Part shown: piece after piece, positions 11,665-19,607 of the stretch
How the letters are laid out: every line of letters begins with the position of its first letter
How positions within the stretch are numbered: the stretch's first letter is position 1
Assembly: GCF_913774285.1 (NCBI RefSeq)
Contig: NZ_CAJYHX010000023.1
Coordinates: 1 to 54,730, forward strand
DNA length: 54,730 bases
From: an uncultured Sphingomonas sp.
GTDB taxonomy: Bacteria > Pseudomonadota > Alphaproteobacteria > Sphingomonadales > Sphingomonadaceae
Direction of reading: 5' to 3'
Notes under the pieces: generated by a model
What the model was told of the DNA's origin: nothing
Databases searched by the model: none
What the model saw: only the letters and a program-made list of their open reading frames with translations
Position numbers and translations under genes: made by a program

Positions 11665-13968
11665 CTAGCGGCCGAGGTTCTTGAAGGCGAGGGTGAGCAG
11701 ATAGGAGTTGCCGCGCTGCGCGTCGCCGGTGGTGGCGTAGTCGCGCCGCCAGGTGGTGCCGATGCGGAGGCAATCGTCCTCGTAGAACAGCCCGATGCGA
11801 TGGCGGATCGGCTGGAAGCCGTTGGCCAGCGACAGCGGATCTTCCTGCTTGTCGGTCAGGTCGATCAGTGTCGAGCCCGACAGCGACCAGAAGCGTGCGA
11901 ACTGCACGCGCGCGCCGAGGCGAAGCTCCTCGCGATCCTGCAGATCCTCCAGCGTCGGATCGACATTGCGGTTGAGCCGCAGATAACCGACCGTCACATA
12001 GGTGGCACGCGAGCCGACCGACATGTCGATCTCGTTGCGACGCACCGCGAGCCCGTCCTTGTCGAGGCGGTAACGGTGGGTAAGGCTGACGAAATCGTGG
12101 AAGCGGATCACCGTCCGCCCGACGATATCGGACATCCGGTCGGTGAGCCCGGTGCCGTTCGGGAACAGCGTGGGCCGCGTCGTCAGGCGGTAGCTCTGGC
12201 CGACATTGGCCTCGACGCTGATACCCGGCAGATACAGCGCATAGTCGAGGCCATAGGTGAAGCGGGTCGAATCCTCGAAGCGGTCATAGCCGGCGAAGCG
12301 GTTGAGCGCGAACAGGTTGGAATCCTCGAGATCGACGGCTCGAGCGTCCTCGTTGGGGACATCCATGTTCGCGAGGTGCGGCGCGACGACCATCTGCACG
12401 CGCGGCGTGATCCGCTGGCTGCCGCCGAGGAAATCGCCCACGAACGGCCATTTCACGTCGAGCGCGCCGGCCGCGATGCCGCGGAAGCGGAACCCATTCT
12501 CGCCGCGATAGCTCGCCACCGTCGTCGCGATGGTGTCCGAGGTATTGTAGACATCGCCGCGGGTATAGGCGGTGAGGCTGACTTCCTGGCCCCAGTTGGT
12601 CAGGCGCCGGATGCTCCACTGCGCGCTGGTGAAGGCGCGCTGGGTATCCTGGCCGCCGGTACGGGTGAGCGCCAGCGTGTTGACCTGCAGGTCGAACTTG
12701 CCGCCGAGCAACCCGTCGTCGAGCCTCCGACGATAATCGATTTCGGGCAGCGCCACCGGCTGCAGCCCCTGGCGGTCGCCGACCCGCAGCGTCTGCACCG
12801 CCCACGCGTTGATCGCGAAATAGCTGTCGGCATCGATCCGCTCGATGGCGATGTTGTTGCGCAGCCGGTCGTCGCGCGAGATGTCGTAGCGGCGCAGGAA
12901 GGTGCGGTCGCTCGCGACGCGGAGCGAGGCGCGTACGTCCCAGCTCGGATCGAGCTGGTAGCGGCCGACCAGGTCGAGATAGCCGCGGAAGTCGTTGCGC
13001 AGCGTCGCCGGGGTCGGCGTGACGGTGAGGTCGTCGGCGCGGCGGCTATAGGTACCATAGGCCTGGAGGCGGAAAGCGCCGAGGCTGTTGAGCTCGCGGT
13101 AATCGGCTTGCAGCATTGGCAGCGTGTCGGAGAAGACGCGCGGCGTGACGGTCAGGTCGCGGTTGGGCGCGATGCTGAAGAAATAGGGCAAGGCGAGCTG
13201 GAGGCCGTTGGTGCGGCTGTAGCGCGCGTCGGGCGTCAGGAACCCCGAATCGCTCTGGCCGCCCGCAGGATGCGAGAAGGCCGGCAGCGGGATCGTAACG
13301 AAATTGAAGACCGAGATACGCGCGCCCTTGTAGCGCAGCCGGTGCTTGGCCGGATCATAGACGACCCGGTCGGCGGTGATCTTCCAGGACGGCTCCTTGG
13401 GGCAGCCCGAGCTGTCGGAGACCGAACAGGGGGTATAGGCCGCATTCTCCACGGTGATGACGCCGCCGTCGTTGCGCGATCCGCGCGCGGCGGCGATGCG
13501 GCCGCCAGCTTCCAGCACGACCAGCATGTTGTCGACGACGCCATCCTTCAGCGTGTCGGTCAGCTCGATGCTGTCGCCATAGGCGGCGTCGCCTTGCGGG
13601 TTGGCGACGACGATATTGCCGGTGGCCATCACCTTGCCGGTGCGGCGGTCCCAGGTGACCTTGTCGGCGCGCAGGCGGTTGCTCTCGCGGTACATGCGCA
13701 CGTCGCCGCTGGCGGTGACGACGTCGCTGTTCATGTCGTAATCGAGCTGGTCGGCGGTGAACTGGACCTGCTTGGGATCGTCGGGCAGTCCGTCGGTGGG
13801 CGGCGGCGCGGGTTCGACCGGGCGGTCCTGCAGATCGGCGGCCGGCAGCGCGGCACCGGCAGCCTGATCGGCGGGCAGGGGACGCGAATCGGGCACCTGC
13901 TGGGCACGTGCCTGCGCCGACAGGCACAGACCGAGCGCGGCCGGAAAGAACATGGCCTTGCGCTTCAC
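11665..13968 (-). CDS. lptD: LPS-assembly protein LptD (OstA/Imp)
   Basis: LptD is the outer-membrane beta-barrel that, with LptE, inserts lipopolysaccharide into the outer leaflet. The start is GTG 13968, preceded by GGGAG at good spacing, giving 767 residues with signal peptide MKRKAMFFPAALGLCLSAQA. An OstA/LptA-like jellyroll follows (QFTADQLDYD...ASGDVRMYRESNRLRADKV), then a long barrel ending near LTLAFKNLGR. Cysteines at CSVSDSSGC are candidates for barrel disulfides. The frame stays open upstream to 14523, but that part lies across holC and is a shadow. First gene of the lptD-surA-pdxA-rsmA operon. Confidence 0.93.
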   Translation of the reverse strand: MKRKAMFFPAALGLCLSAQARAQQVPDSRPLPADQAAGAALPAADLQDRPVEPAPPPTDGLPDDPKQVQFTADQLDYDMNSDVVTASGDVRMYRESNRLRADKVTWDRRTGKVMATGNIVVANPQGDAAYGDSIELTDTLKDGVVDNMLVVLEAGGRIAAARGSRNDGGVITVENAAYTPCSVSDSSGCPKEPSWKITADRVVYDPAKHRLRYKGARISVFNFVTIPLPAFSHPAGGQSDSGFLTPDARYSRTNGLQLALPYFFSIAPNRDLTVTPRVFSDTLPMLQADYRELNSLGAFRLQAYGTYSRRADDLTVTPTPATLRNDFRGYLDLVGRYQLDPSWDVRASLRVASDRTFLRRYDISRDDRLRNNIAIERIDADSYFAINAWAVQTLRVGDRQGLQPVALPEIDYRRRLDDGLLGGKFDLQVNTLALTRTGGQDTQRAFTSAQWSIRRLTNWGQEVSLTAYTRGDVYNTSDTIATTVASYRGENGFRFRGIAAGALDVKWPFVGDFLGGSQRITPRVQMVVAPHLANMDVPNEDARAVDLEDSNLFALNRFAGYDRFEDSTRFTYGLDYALYLPGISVEANVGQSYRLTTRPTLFPNGTGLTDRMSDIVGRTVIRFHDFVSLTHRYRLDKDGLAVRRNEIDMSVGSRATYVTVGYLRLNRNVDPTLEDLQDREELRLGARVQFARFWSLSGSTLIDLTDKQEDPLSLANGFQPIRHRIGLFYEDDCLRIGTTWRRDYATTGDAQRGNSYLLTLAFKNLGR

Positions 13969-14091
13969 GAAAACTCCCACCTTTATCGACACTCCCCGGC
14001 AACGGGCATCCACGTGCCCTATCGCAGCGATTGCGGCTCCGCAACGGGAGGCGCGTTGGCCCCAACGCACATCCGGGCTAAGGGACCCCGC

Positions 14092-14532
14092 ATGCAGGTC
14101 GATTTCTATCACCTTACCGTGGCGCCGCTGGATCGCGTGCTGCCGTCTATCGCCGAAAAGGTGCTGGGCAGCGGCGGGCGGCTGCTGATCGTCGCCGAGG
14201 ATCCGGCGCTGCGTACCCGCATCGACCAGCTGCTGTGGAGCTACCAGCCGGCGAGCTTCCTGCCGCACGGCCAGGCGGGCGGCGACTGGGACAGCGAGCA
14301 GCCGGCGTTGATCGCGGAGACGGTTGCACCCGCCAACGGCGCCCGCAACGTGGCGCTGGTCGACGGTCTGTGGCGCGACGAGGCGCTGGCGTTCGAGCGC
14401 GCCTTCCACCTTTTCGACGAGGAAAGCATCGGCGCGGCGCGCGTCGCCTGGCGCGCACTCGGCGAGCGCGAGGGGGTCGAGCGGCGCTATTGGCGTCAGG
14501 ACGAAAATGGCCGCTGGGCACAAGTCGCCTGA
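14092..14532 (+). CDS. holC: DNA polymerase III subunit chi
   Basis: HolC is the chi accessory subunit that links the clamp loader to SSB. The 146-residue protein starts MQVDFYHLT, a characteristic opening for this family, and contains LLIVAEDPALRTRIDQLLW and SFLPHG, the helical core of chi. The ATG at 14092 has AAGGGA six bases upstream. It is divergent from lptD, with about 120 bases between the start codons. The length fits alphaproteobacterial HolC. Confidence 0.92.
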   Translation: MQVDFYHLTVAPLDRVLPSIAEKVLGSGGRLLIVAEDPALRTRIDQLLWSYQPASFLPHGQAGGDWDSEQPALIAETVAPANGARNVALVDGLWRDEALAFERAFHLFDEESIGAARVAWRALGEREGVERRYWRQDENGRWAQVA

Positions 14533-14534
14533 GC

Positions 14535-14563
14535 TTGCATTGAAGGCGCGGCAGGACTAGGGA
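14535..14563 (+). promoter_or_regulatory. Possible sigma70-type promoter for ndk
   Basis: TTGCAT at 14535-14540 and TAGGGA at 14558-14563 are separated by 17 bases, directly after the holC stop and about 45 bases before the ndk start. The -10 match is weak. This is a sequence-only guess. Confidence 0.3.
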
Positions 14564-14606
14564 GCCGCCACTTCCTTCCATCATCAATTACAGGAGCCGC
14601 ACGGCC

Positions 14607-15029
14607 ATGGCCGCGACCCGGACCTTTTCGATCATCAAGCCCGATGCCACCCGCCGCAACATCACCGGCGCCGTCACCAAGATGCTGGAAGAGGCTGGCC
14701 TGCGCGTCGTCGCCTCCAAGCGCATCCAGATGACCCGCGAGCAGGCCGAGGGCTTCTACGGCGTCCACAAGGAGCGCCCCTTCTTCAACGACCTCGTCTC
14801 GTTCATGATCTCGGGTCCGGTCGTCGTGCAGGTTCTCGAGGGCGAGAACGCCGTGCAGCGCAACCGTGACATCATGGGCGCGACCAACCCGGCGAACGCC
14901 GAGCCGGGCACGATCCGCAAGGAACTGGCCGAATCGATCGAAGCAAACTCGGTTCATGGTTCGGACTCGGAAGAGAATGCCGCGATCGAGATCGCCTTCT
15001 TCTTCAAGCCGGAAGAAATCGTCGGCTGA
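14607..15029 (+). CDS. ndk: Nucleoside diphosphate kinase
   Basis: Ndk exchanges the gamma phosphate between nucleoside tri- and diphosphates through a phosphohistidine and balances NTP pools. The 140-residue length is standard. The active-site histidine lies in NSVHGSDS near the C-terminus, and the N-terminal [10 protein letters not shown], the ERPFFNDLV loop and MGATNPANA are all present. CAGGAG lies upstream of the ATG with usual spacing. A rho-independent terminator follows at 15051. Confidence 0.98.
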   Translation: MAATRTFSIIKPDATRRNITGAVTKMLEEAGLRVVASKRIQMTREQAEGFYGVHKERPFFNDLVSFMISGPVVVQVLEGENAVQRNRDIMGATNPANAEPGTIRKELAESIEANSVHGSDSEENAAIEIAFFFKPEEIVG

Positions 15030-15050
15030 TAGGCCGGGGTTTTCGGTAGA

Positions 15051-15091
15051 AAAAGGGCCGCGCTTCCGATGGGGAGCGCGGCCTTTTTCTT
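15051..15091 (+). terminator. Rho-independent terminator after ndk
   Basis: A GC-rich stem (GGCCGCGCT paired with AGCGCGGCC, with one extra G on the left arm) is flanked by AAAAA on the left and TTTTT on the right. It lies 22 bases after the ndk stop. The A/T symmetry would let it work in both directions. Confidence 0.85.
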
Positions 15092-15102
15092 TGTCCTAAG
15101 CC

Positions 15103-15212
15103 GCTGCCCTTCAGGGGAGGGGTTGGGGCGGGGCTGTGTCTCGCAGAGACCAACGTGCGTTCTGGAATCCCTCCACCCCGACCCCTCCTTCAAGGAGGAG
15201 GGGTTTAGAAGA
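15103..15212. repeat. Imperfect inverted repeat between convergent genes
   Basis: A G-rich arm (around CTTCAGGGGAGGGGTTGGGG, 15110-15136) is mirrored by a C-rich arm (15168-15205, containing CACCCCGACCCCTCCTTCAA). About 35 bases separate the arms. It lies between ndk and the convergent histidine kinase gene. The style resembles dispersed intergenic palindromes seen in sphingomonad genomes; it may also act as a bidirectional terminator. Confidence 0.5.
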
Positions 15213-15217
15213 GACAC

Positions 15218-16600
15218 CTACCGCGGCAGCGTGATCGTCGCCGTCAGCCCGCCACCGTCGCGATTGCCCAGCGCGATGGTCCCCCCGGCATCGTTGACGA
15301 TCGCGCGCGCCAGGGCGAGCCCGAGCCCGATTCCGCCGGTATCGCGGTTGCGCGACTGTTCCAGCCGGGTGAACGGGTTGAACACCGTCTCCAGCTTGTC
15401 CTGTGGAATGCCGGGCCCGCGATCGCACACCTCGATTGTCACCCGCTCGGCTTCGGGGATCAGCCGCACCTCGGCGCCGCCGCCATATTTCACCGCATTC
15501 TCGATCAGGTTGCGCACCGCGCGGCGCATCAGCGTCGGCCGCAGCCGCATCTTGAGCCGCTCGGGCTCCTCGAAGGTCACGTCGTGGTCGAGATCGCGGA
15601 AATCCTCGACCACCGCATCGACCAGCGCGCCGAGATCGACATCGGTGTTCGGCTCGCTGGGCCGCCCGAGCCGGGCCAGCGACAGGATGTCGTCCAGCGT
15701 CCGGCTCATCTCGTCGACCGTGTCGACCATCCGCGCGCGATCGTCCTCGTCCTCCACCGATTCGATCCGCACCCTCAGCGCCTGGAGCGGGGTGCGCAGG
15801 TCGTGGCCGATCGCGCCGAGCATGCGATCCTTCTCGTCGAGCATCGAGGTGACGCGCCGACCGAGCGCATTGTACGCGGCGATCAGCGCGCGCACATCGC
15901 TGGGGCCACGCTCGCGGATCGGGGCGGTGTCGTCGCCGGGGCGGAAGGTTCGTGCGGCGTCGGTCAGGGTACGCAACGGCCGCGCGATCCGTCCGCCGAC
16001 CAGCAGCACCGGCACGAGGACCACGACGTAGAGGATCAGCGTTTGCGCGGCGAGCTGCCAGATCAGGTCGAATTCGGTGCGCGGCCACGGAGTCGCGAGG
16101 GTGAGCCAACCCTTGCCGGGCAACTCCACCGCAACCAGCATCTCCGCGCCCATCCGTCGCAGCCGTTCGGCGCGCAGCGGATCGAGCTTGGGATCGAGCA
16201 GACGCTTGGGATCGACAGGGCGCAGGGCGGCCATGATCGTGCCCGCCCGCAGCCCGGCGTCCTCCAGGCCGCGGCGAAGATCGCGCTCGACATCGGGCCG
16301 GCGTCGATCGGTCTCGCTCGCGAAGGGGTTCTCGGCATGCAGCCTAACATGGGTGCGCGGATCGGAGAGGAAACGGTTCTTCGCAGCCCCCGGCTGGCGC
16401 GGCGTCTCGCGCTGAAGGACGAGCAGTCGTTCGGCGGCGTCGGCGAGGCGGGTGGTGGCGGGCGCGATCACCAGCGCGAACCGCGCCTTTTGCCGCTCAT
16501 GGAGCAGCAGCCCGAAATTGATCGCCTGGGCGACGAACAGCGCCGCGGCGACCAGCAGGGCGATGCGCGCGATCAGGCTGGTGGGCAGGAACCGCCTCAA
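15218..16600 (-). CDS. Sensor histidine kinase (EnvZ/OmpR-pair type)
   Basis: This 460-residue inner-membrane kinase should autophosphorylate and pass phosphate to the response regulator encoded just upstream. There is a transmembrane segment at residues 9-30, a periplasmic sensor region to about 180 and a second segment at 183-203. A HAMP linker (RIARPLRTLTDAARTF) follows. The dimerisation/phosphoacceptor helix carries H266 in IGHDLRTPLQ, and the ATP-binding domain shows the N box NLIENAVKYGG, DRGPGIP and GGIGLGLALA. Its start overlaps the regulator stop (ATGA at 16597-16600). The signal is unknown. Confidence 0.93.
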   Translation of the reverse strand: MRRFLPTSLIARIALLVAAALFVAQAINFGLLLHERQKARFALVIAPATTRLADAAERLLVLQRETPRQPGAAKNRFLSDPRTHVRLHAENPFASETDRRRPDVERDLRRGLEDAGLRAGTIMAALRPVDPKRLLDPKLDPLRAERLRRMGAEMLVAVELPGKGWLTLATPWPRTEFDLIWQLAAQTLILYVVVLVPVLLVGGRIARPLRTLTDAARTFRPGDDTAPIRERGPSDVRALIAAYNALGRRVTSMLDEKDRMLGAIGHDLRTPLQALRVRIESVEDEDDRARMVDTVDEMSRTLDDILSLARLGRPSEPNTDVDLGALVDAVVEDFRDLDHDVTFEEPERLKMRLRPTLMRRAVRNLIENAVKYGGGAEVRLIPEAERVTIEVCDRGPGIPQDKLETVFNPFTRLEQSRNRDTGGIGLGLALARAIVNDAGGTIALGNRDGGGLTATITLPR

Positions 16601-17316
16601 AGCCGGGTGACCTCGGCCGCCAGCGTATAGCCTCCGCCCCAGACGGTCTTGATGATCGAGGGGTTCTTGGCGTCGGGCTCGATCTTCTTGCGCAACCGGC
16701 TGACCTGGTTGTCGATCGCGCGATCGAACGCCGCCGCCTCACGACCCTGGGTCAGGTCGAGCAGTTGGTCGCGGGTGAGCACCTGGCGCGGCCGGGTGAC
16801 CAGCGCGTGGAGCAAATTGTACTCGCCGGTCGACAGCGGCACCGACACGCCCTCGCGATCGACCAGCGTGCGCTCGCCGGTGCGCAGCACCCAGCCAGCG
16901 AAGGCGAAGGAACCGGTCTCCGGCGCATGCTGCTTGGCGCCGCCGGCGGACCAGCGCCGCAACACCACCTTGATCCGGGCGGAGAGCTCGCGCGGGCTGA
17001 ACGGCTTCACGACATAATCGTCGGCGCCCATTTCCAGCCCGACGATCCGGTCGGTCTCCTCGCTGCGCGCGGTGAGCAGGATCACCGGCGTCTCGCTGGT
17101 CTCGCGGATATGGCGGCACAGGCTCAGCCCGTCCTCGCCGGGCATCATGATGTCGAGCACCACCAGATCGATCGCATAGGCGTTGAGCCGCGCCCGGGCG
17201 CTCTCCGCATCGCCCGCCTGGGTGACGCGGAAGCCCTGCTTGGTGAGATATTGCGCGAGCGGCTCGCGGATCGAGCGCTCGTCGTCGACAAGCAGCAGGT
17301 GCGGGACTTCGGACAT
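16597..17316 (-). CDS. OmpR-family response regulator
   Basis: This 239-residue transcription factor has an N-terminal receiver (acidic pocket DDE at 11-13, phosphoacceptor D55 in VLDIMMPGEDG, conserved lysine in VVKPFSPREL) and a C-terminal winged helix ending in IKTVWGGGYTLAAEV, typical of OmpR/PhoB proteins. The start at ATG 17316 gives the canonical N-terminus. The frame extends to 17385, but those residues do not look like a receiver. It is the first gene of the two-component pair. The target genes are unknown. Confidence 0.94.
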   Translation of the reverse strand: MSEVPHLLLVDDERSIREPLAQYLTKQGFRVTQAGDAESARARLNAYAIDLVVLDIMMPGEDGLSLCRHIRETSETPVILLTARSEETDRIVGLEMGADDYVVKPFSPRELSARIKVVLRRWSAGGAKQHAPETGSFAFAGWVLRTGERTLVDREGVSVPLSTGEYNLLHALVTRPRQVLTRDQLLDLTQGREAAAFDRAIDNQVSRLRKKIEPDAKNPSIIKTVWGGGYTLAAEVTRL

Positions 17317-17352
17317 GGTTGCCAAGGTAGCGCCTTTGTCGTCGGGGAAAAG

Positions 17353-17463
17353 AGCCGGGCGGGAGGGAGGAGATCCACAAGGCATCGCGGTGACGCGTCA
17401 GGGGAGGCGCATTCGATCCCGACGGGGACAGGATCGGCGACACCCGCGGCCTCCCGCCCGGCT
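17353..17463. repeat. Perfect 14-bp inverted repeat with 83-base loop
   Basis: AGCCGGGCGGGAGG at 17353-17366 is the exact reverse complement of CCTCCCGCCCGGCT at 17450-17463. The pair occupies the gap between the EF-hand gene stop and the response regulator start, both on the minus strand. It could form a long-range hairpin in the read-through transcript. It has no U tract, so it is not a classical terminator. Confidence 0.6.
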
Positions 17464-17476
17464 GCTCCGGCTGGCG

Positions 17477-17974
17477 TCAGTTGACGTCGGCCGGAGGAGG
17501 CGGGGGCGCCATGTCGGCGGCCGGCGGGCCCTGGCGCCCACGCCAGCCGCCACCGCGGCGCATCTGCATCATCTTCTGTGCCGCAGCCTGCCGCTCGGCA
17601 GCGTCGATCTTGCCGTCATGGTTGGTATCGACCCGATCGAACATGCGGGTCGCGCGGGACTGCGCGTCGGCGAGCGTGAGGTCGCCCTTGGGCGCCATCC
17701 GGCCGCCCATCCGCGCACGCTGCTGCGCCATATAGGCCTCGCGCTCTTCCGGCGTGACCTTGCCGTCGTGATTGGCGTCCATCGCGTTGAAGTGCGTCGC
17801 GACGCTGGCGAGCATCTCGTCGCGGGTGACGACGCCGTCCTTGTTCTGGTCGGCCATGGCGAGCGGATCGTGACGAGGGCCGCGCGGACCGTCCTGCGGC
17901 GCGGCTTGGGCGGCAAGCGCCGAGCCTGCGAGCAGCGAGGCCCCGAGCGCGGCGAGGGTGACACGTTTCAGCAT
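17477..17974 (-). CDS. Exported EF-hand calcium-binding protein
   Basis: This 165-residue protein has a signal peptide (MLKRVTLAALGASLLAGSALAAQA) and at least three EF-hand loops: DQNKDGVVTRDE, DANHDGKVTPEE and DTNHDGKIDAAE. The loops carry Asp/Asn at positions 1, 3 and 5 and Glu at 12, so they should bind calcium. The C-terminus is rich in Gly, Arg and Met, then Pro and Ala. The start at 17974 is supported by CAGGAG six bases upstream. It is probably periplasmic. Its position upstream of the two-component pair could mean that calcium is part of the signal, which is inference only. Confidence 0.88.
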   Translation of the reverse strand: MLKRVTLAALGASLLAGSALAAQAAPQDGPRGPRHDPLAMADQNKDGVVTRDEMLASVATHFNAMDANHDGKVTPEEREAYMAQQRARMGGRMAPKGDLTLADAQSRATRMFDRVDTNHDGKIDAAERQAAAQKMMQMRRGGGWRGRQGPPAADMAPPPPPADVN

Positions 17975-18101
17975 CCGAAACTCCTGGAGAGGAAGGGGAT
18001 GCCGGGGGCGGGGGCAGACCCCCGGCACAGGCCTGGTTTCGCGCGAGGCTGTCGCAGGGGTTTGTCATCGCCCGCGGCAAAGTGTCGCAAATTGTCGTGT
18101 G

Positions 18102-19316
18102 CTATTCGGCCGCGGCTGGCTGCACACGGGGAACGACCTTCCATTCGATCAGCAGCAGCGCACCCAGCGCCAGCACTGCCGCGACCGCGAAATTGCCGCC
18201 CTGGAAGCCGTGCTCGGAGCCATAGGCGAGCGCCTGGCTGAGCAGCAGCGGGCCGAGGATCAGCGCGACGCTGCCCAGCGCCGCCATACCGCCCTGAAGC
18301 GCCCCCTGGCGCGAGGGATCGGTCATCCGCGAGAGCAGGGCGTTGATCGAGGGAAAAGCGAGCCCCTGGAAGGCGGCGAACGGAATGATCGCGAACACCA
18401 TCCAGGTCTCTCTGGCAAAGCAATAGCCCAGAAAGGCCAGACCGCCGGCAAGCATGCCGAGCACCACCGTCCGCTCCTCGCCCCAGGCAGCGATCGCGCG
18501 GCCGGTGACGAAGCTCTGCACCAGCGCCATGCAGATGCCCGAGGCGGCGAGCGAGGCGCCGATCATCCGCTCGTCCCAGCCGAGCGCGATTTCGCCGAAG
18601 AACGCCCAGGTCGCCGGGTACACCATGTGCGCAAGCTGCCAGAGGAAAGCCGCAAGCAACAGCGGCTTGGCATTACCCGCCTCGAACAGGGGGCGGAACG
18701 CGGCGAAGACATGCGCCTCGCGCAGGCGGAAAGGGCGGCGGCGCTCGGGCGCCATCGTCTCGGGCAACAGCAAGAGAATCCACATCGCATTGAGCCCCGC
18801 CAGTGCCGCCGCGGCGATGAATGGCGCGCGGGGTCCCAGGCTCGCCAGCAGGCCGCCGATCGCAGGCCCCAGGATAAAACCGATCCCGAACGCCGCTCCC
18901 ATCATTCCGAAGGTCGCGCCGCGCTTCTCCGGCGGGGTGACGTCGGCCAGCACGGCATTGGCGGGGCCGTAGACCGCGCCGGCGATCCCGGCGACGATGC
19001 GGCCGAGAAACAGCCAGCCGATCGTCGGCGCCGCCGCCATCAGCAGATAGTCGACCGCGAAGGCGGCCATCGATGTGAGCAATACCGGGCGCCGGCCGAT
19101 GCTGTCGCCCAGCGAGCCAAGTATCGGCCCGGCGAAGAACTGCGCGACAGCGAACGCCACCAGCATCCAGCCGCCGATCCGCGCGGCATCGTCGAGGCTG
19201 GCGTGGGACAGCGTGACGATCAGCTTCGGAAGTACGGGCAGGATGACGCCGAAGCCGATCGAATCGATCAAGACGGCGGCAAGCACGATCGGCACGGCGC
19301 GATGGTGAAACTGCAT
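18102..19316 (-). CDS. MFS transporter, TetA/TCR-like
   Basis: This 404-residue major facilitator has about twelve hydrophobic segments. The opening IVLAAVLIDSIGFGVILPVLPKL and the loop GSLGDSIGRRPVLL (MFS motif A) match the tetracycline-resistance type of exporters. The start at ATG 19316 has GGGAGG six bases upstream; codons further upstream do not look membrane-like. The substrate cannot be read from sequence, and many chromosomal members of this group do not confer resistance. It is divergent from the TonB-dependent receptor. Confidence 0.87.
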   Translation of the reverse strand: MQFHHRAVPIVLAAVLIDSIGFGVILPVLPKLIVTLSHASLDDAARIGGWMLVAFAVAQFFAGPILGSLGDSIGRRPVLLTSMAAFAVDYLLMAAAPTIGWLFLGRIVAGIAGAVYGPANAVLADVTPPEKRGATFGMMGAAFGIGFILGPAIGGLLASLGPRAPFIAAAALAGLNAMWILLLLPETMAPERRRPFRLREAHVFAAFRPLFEAGNAKPLLLAAFLWQLAHMVYPATWAFFGEIALGWDERMIGASLAASGICMALVQSFVTGRAIAAWGEERTVVLGMLAGGLAFLGYCFARETWMVFAIIPFAAFQGLAFPSINALLSRMTDPSRQGALQGGMAALGSVALILGPLLLSQALAYGSEHGFQGGNFAVAAVLALGALLLIEWKVVPRVQPAAAE

Positions 19317-19523
19317 GCGGTCCCTCCCAACCGGCGTCGAGCATACCGCAACTCGCCCGGTTGCGCCATCTTCGGCCGCCCGTGGCGGCAAGTGCGAAGC
19401 AGGTCAACGCCTTACCTCGCACCGTGCGGGGCGCACGCGCGATGCGCGCCAACGGGGTTGGGCAACACTGTGCCTTCTCAGCAACGATTGTATTCAAGTG
19501 GCATTTTGCAACTTTAGTTTTGC

Positions 19524-19552
19524 TTGACGCCGCTGGCGGCAAGGCGTGTATT
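19524..19552 (+). promoter_or_regulatory. Putative sigma70-type promoter of the TonB-dependent receptor gene
   Basis: TTGACG (19524-19529) and TGTATT (19547-19552) are spaced by exactly 17 bases, about 55 bases upstream of the receptor start. The -35 element is close to consensus. The local drop in GC (19490-19525) supports a promoter region. Confidence 0.5.
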
Positions 19553-19607
19553 CGAGCTTCGGGTATGGAGCGGAAACACAGCTCCAACCTCGGTGGAGAG
19601 GAAAGAT

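Noticed and set aside
10036..14532. 1498-residue plus-strand open frame
   Set aside because: It runs antisense to surA and lptD and only its last 146 codons, from ATG 14092, are the real holC gene.
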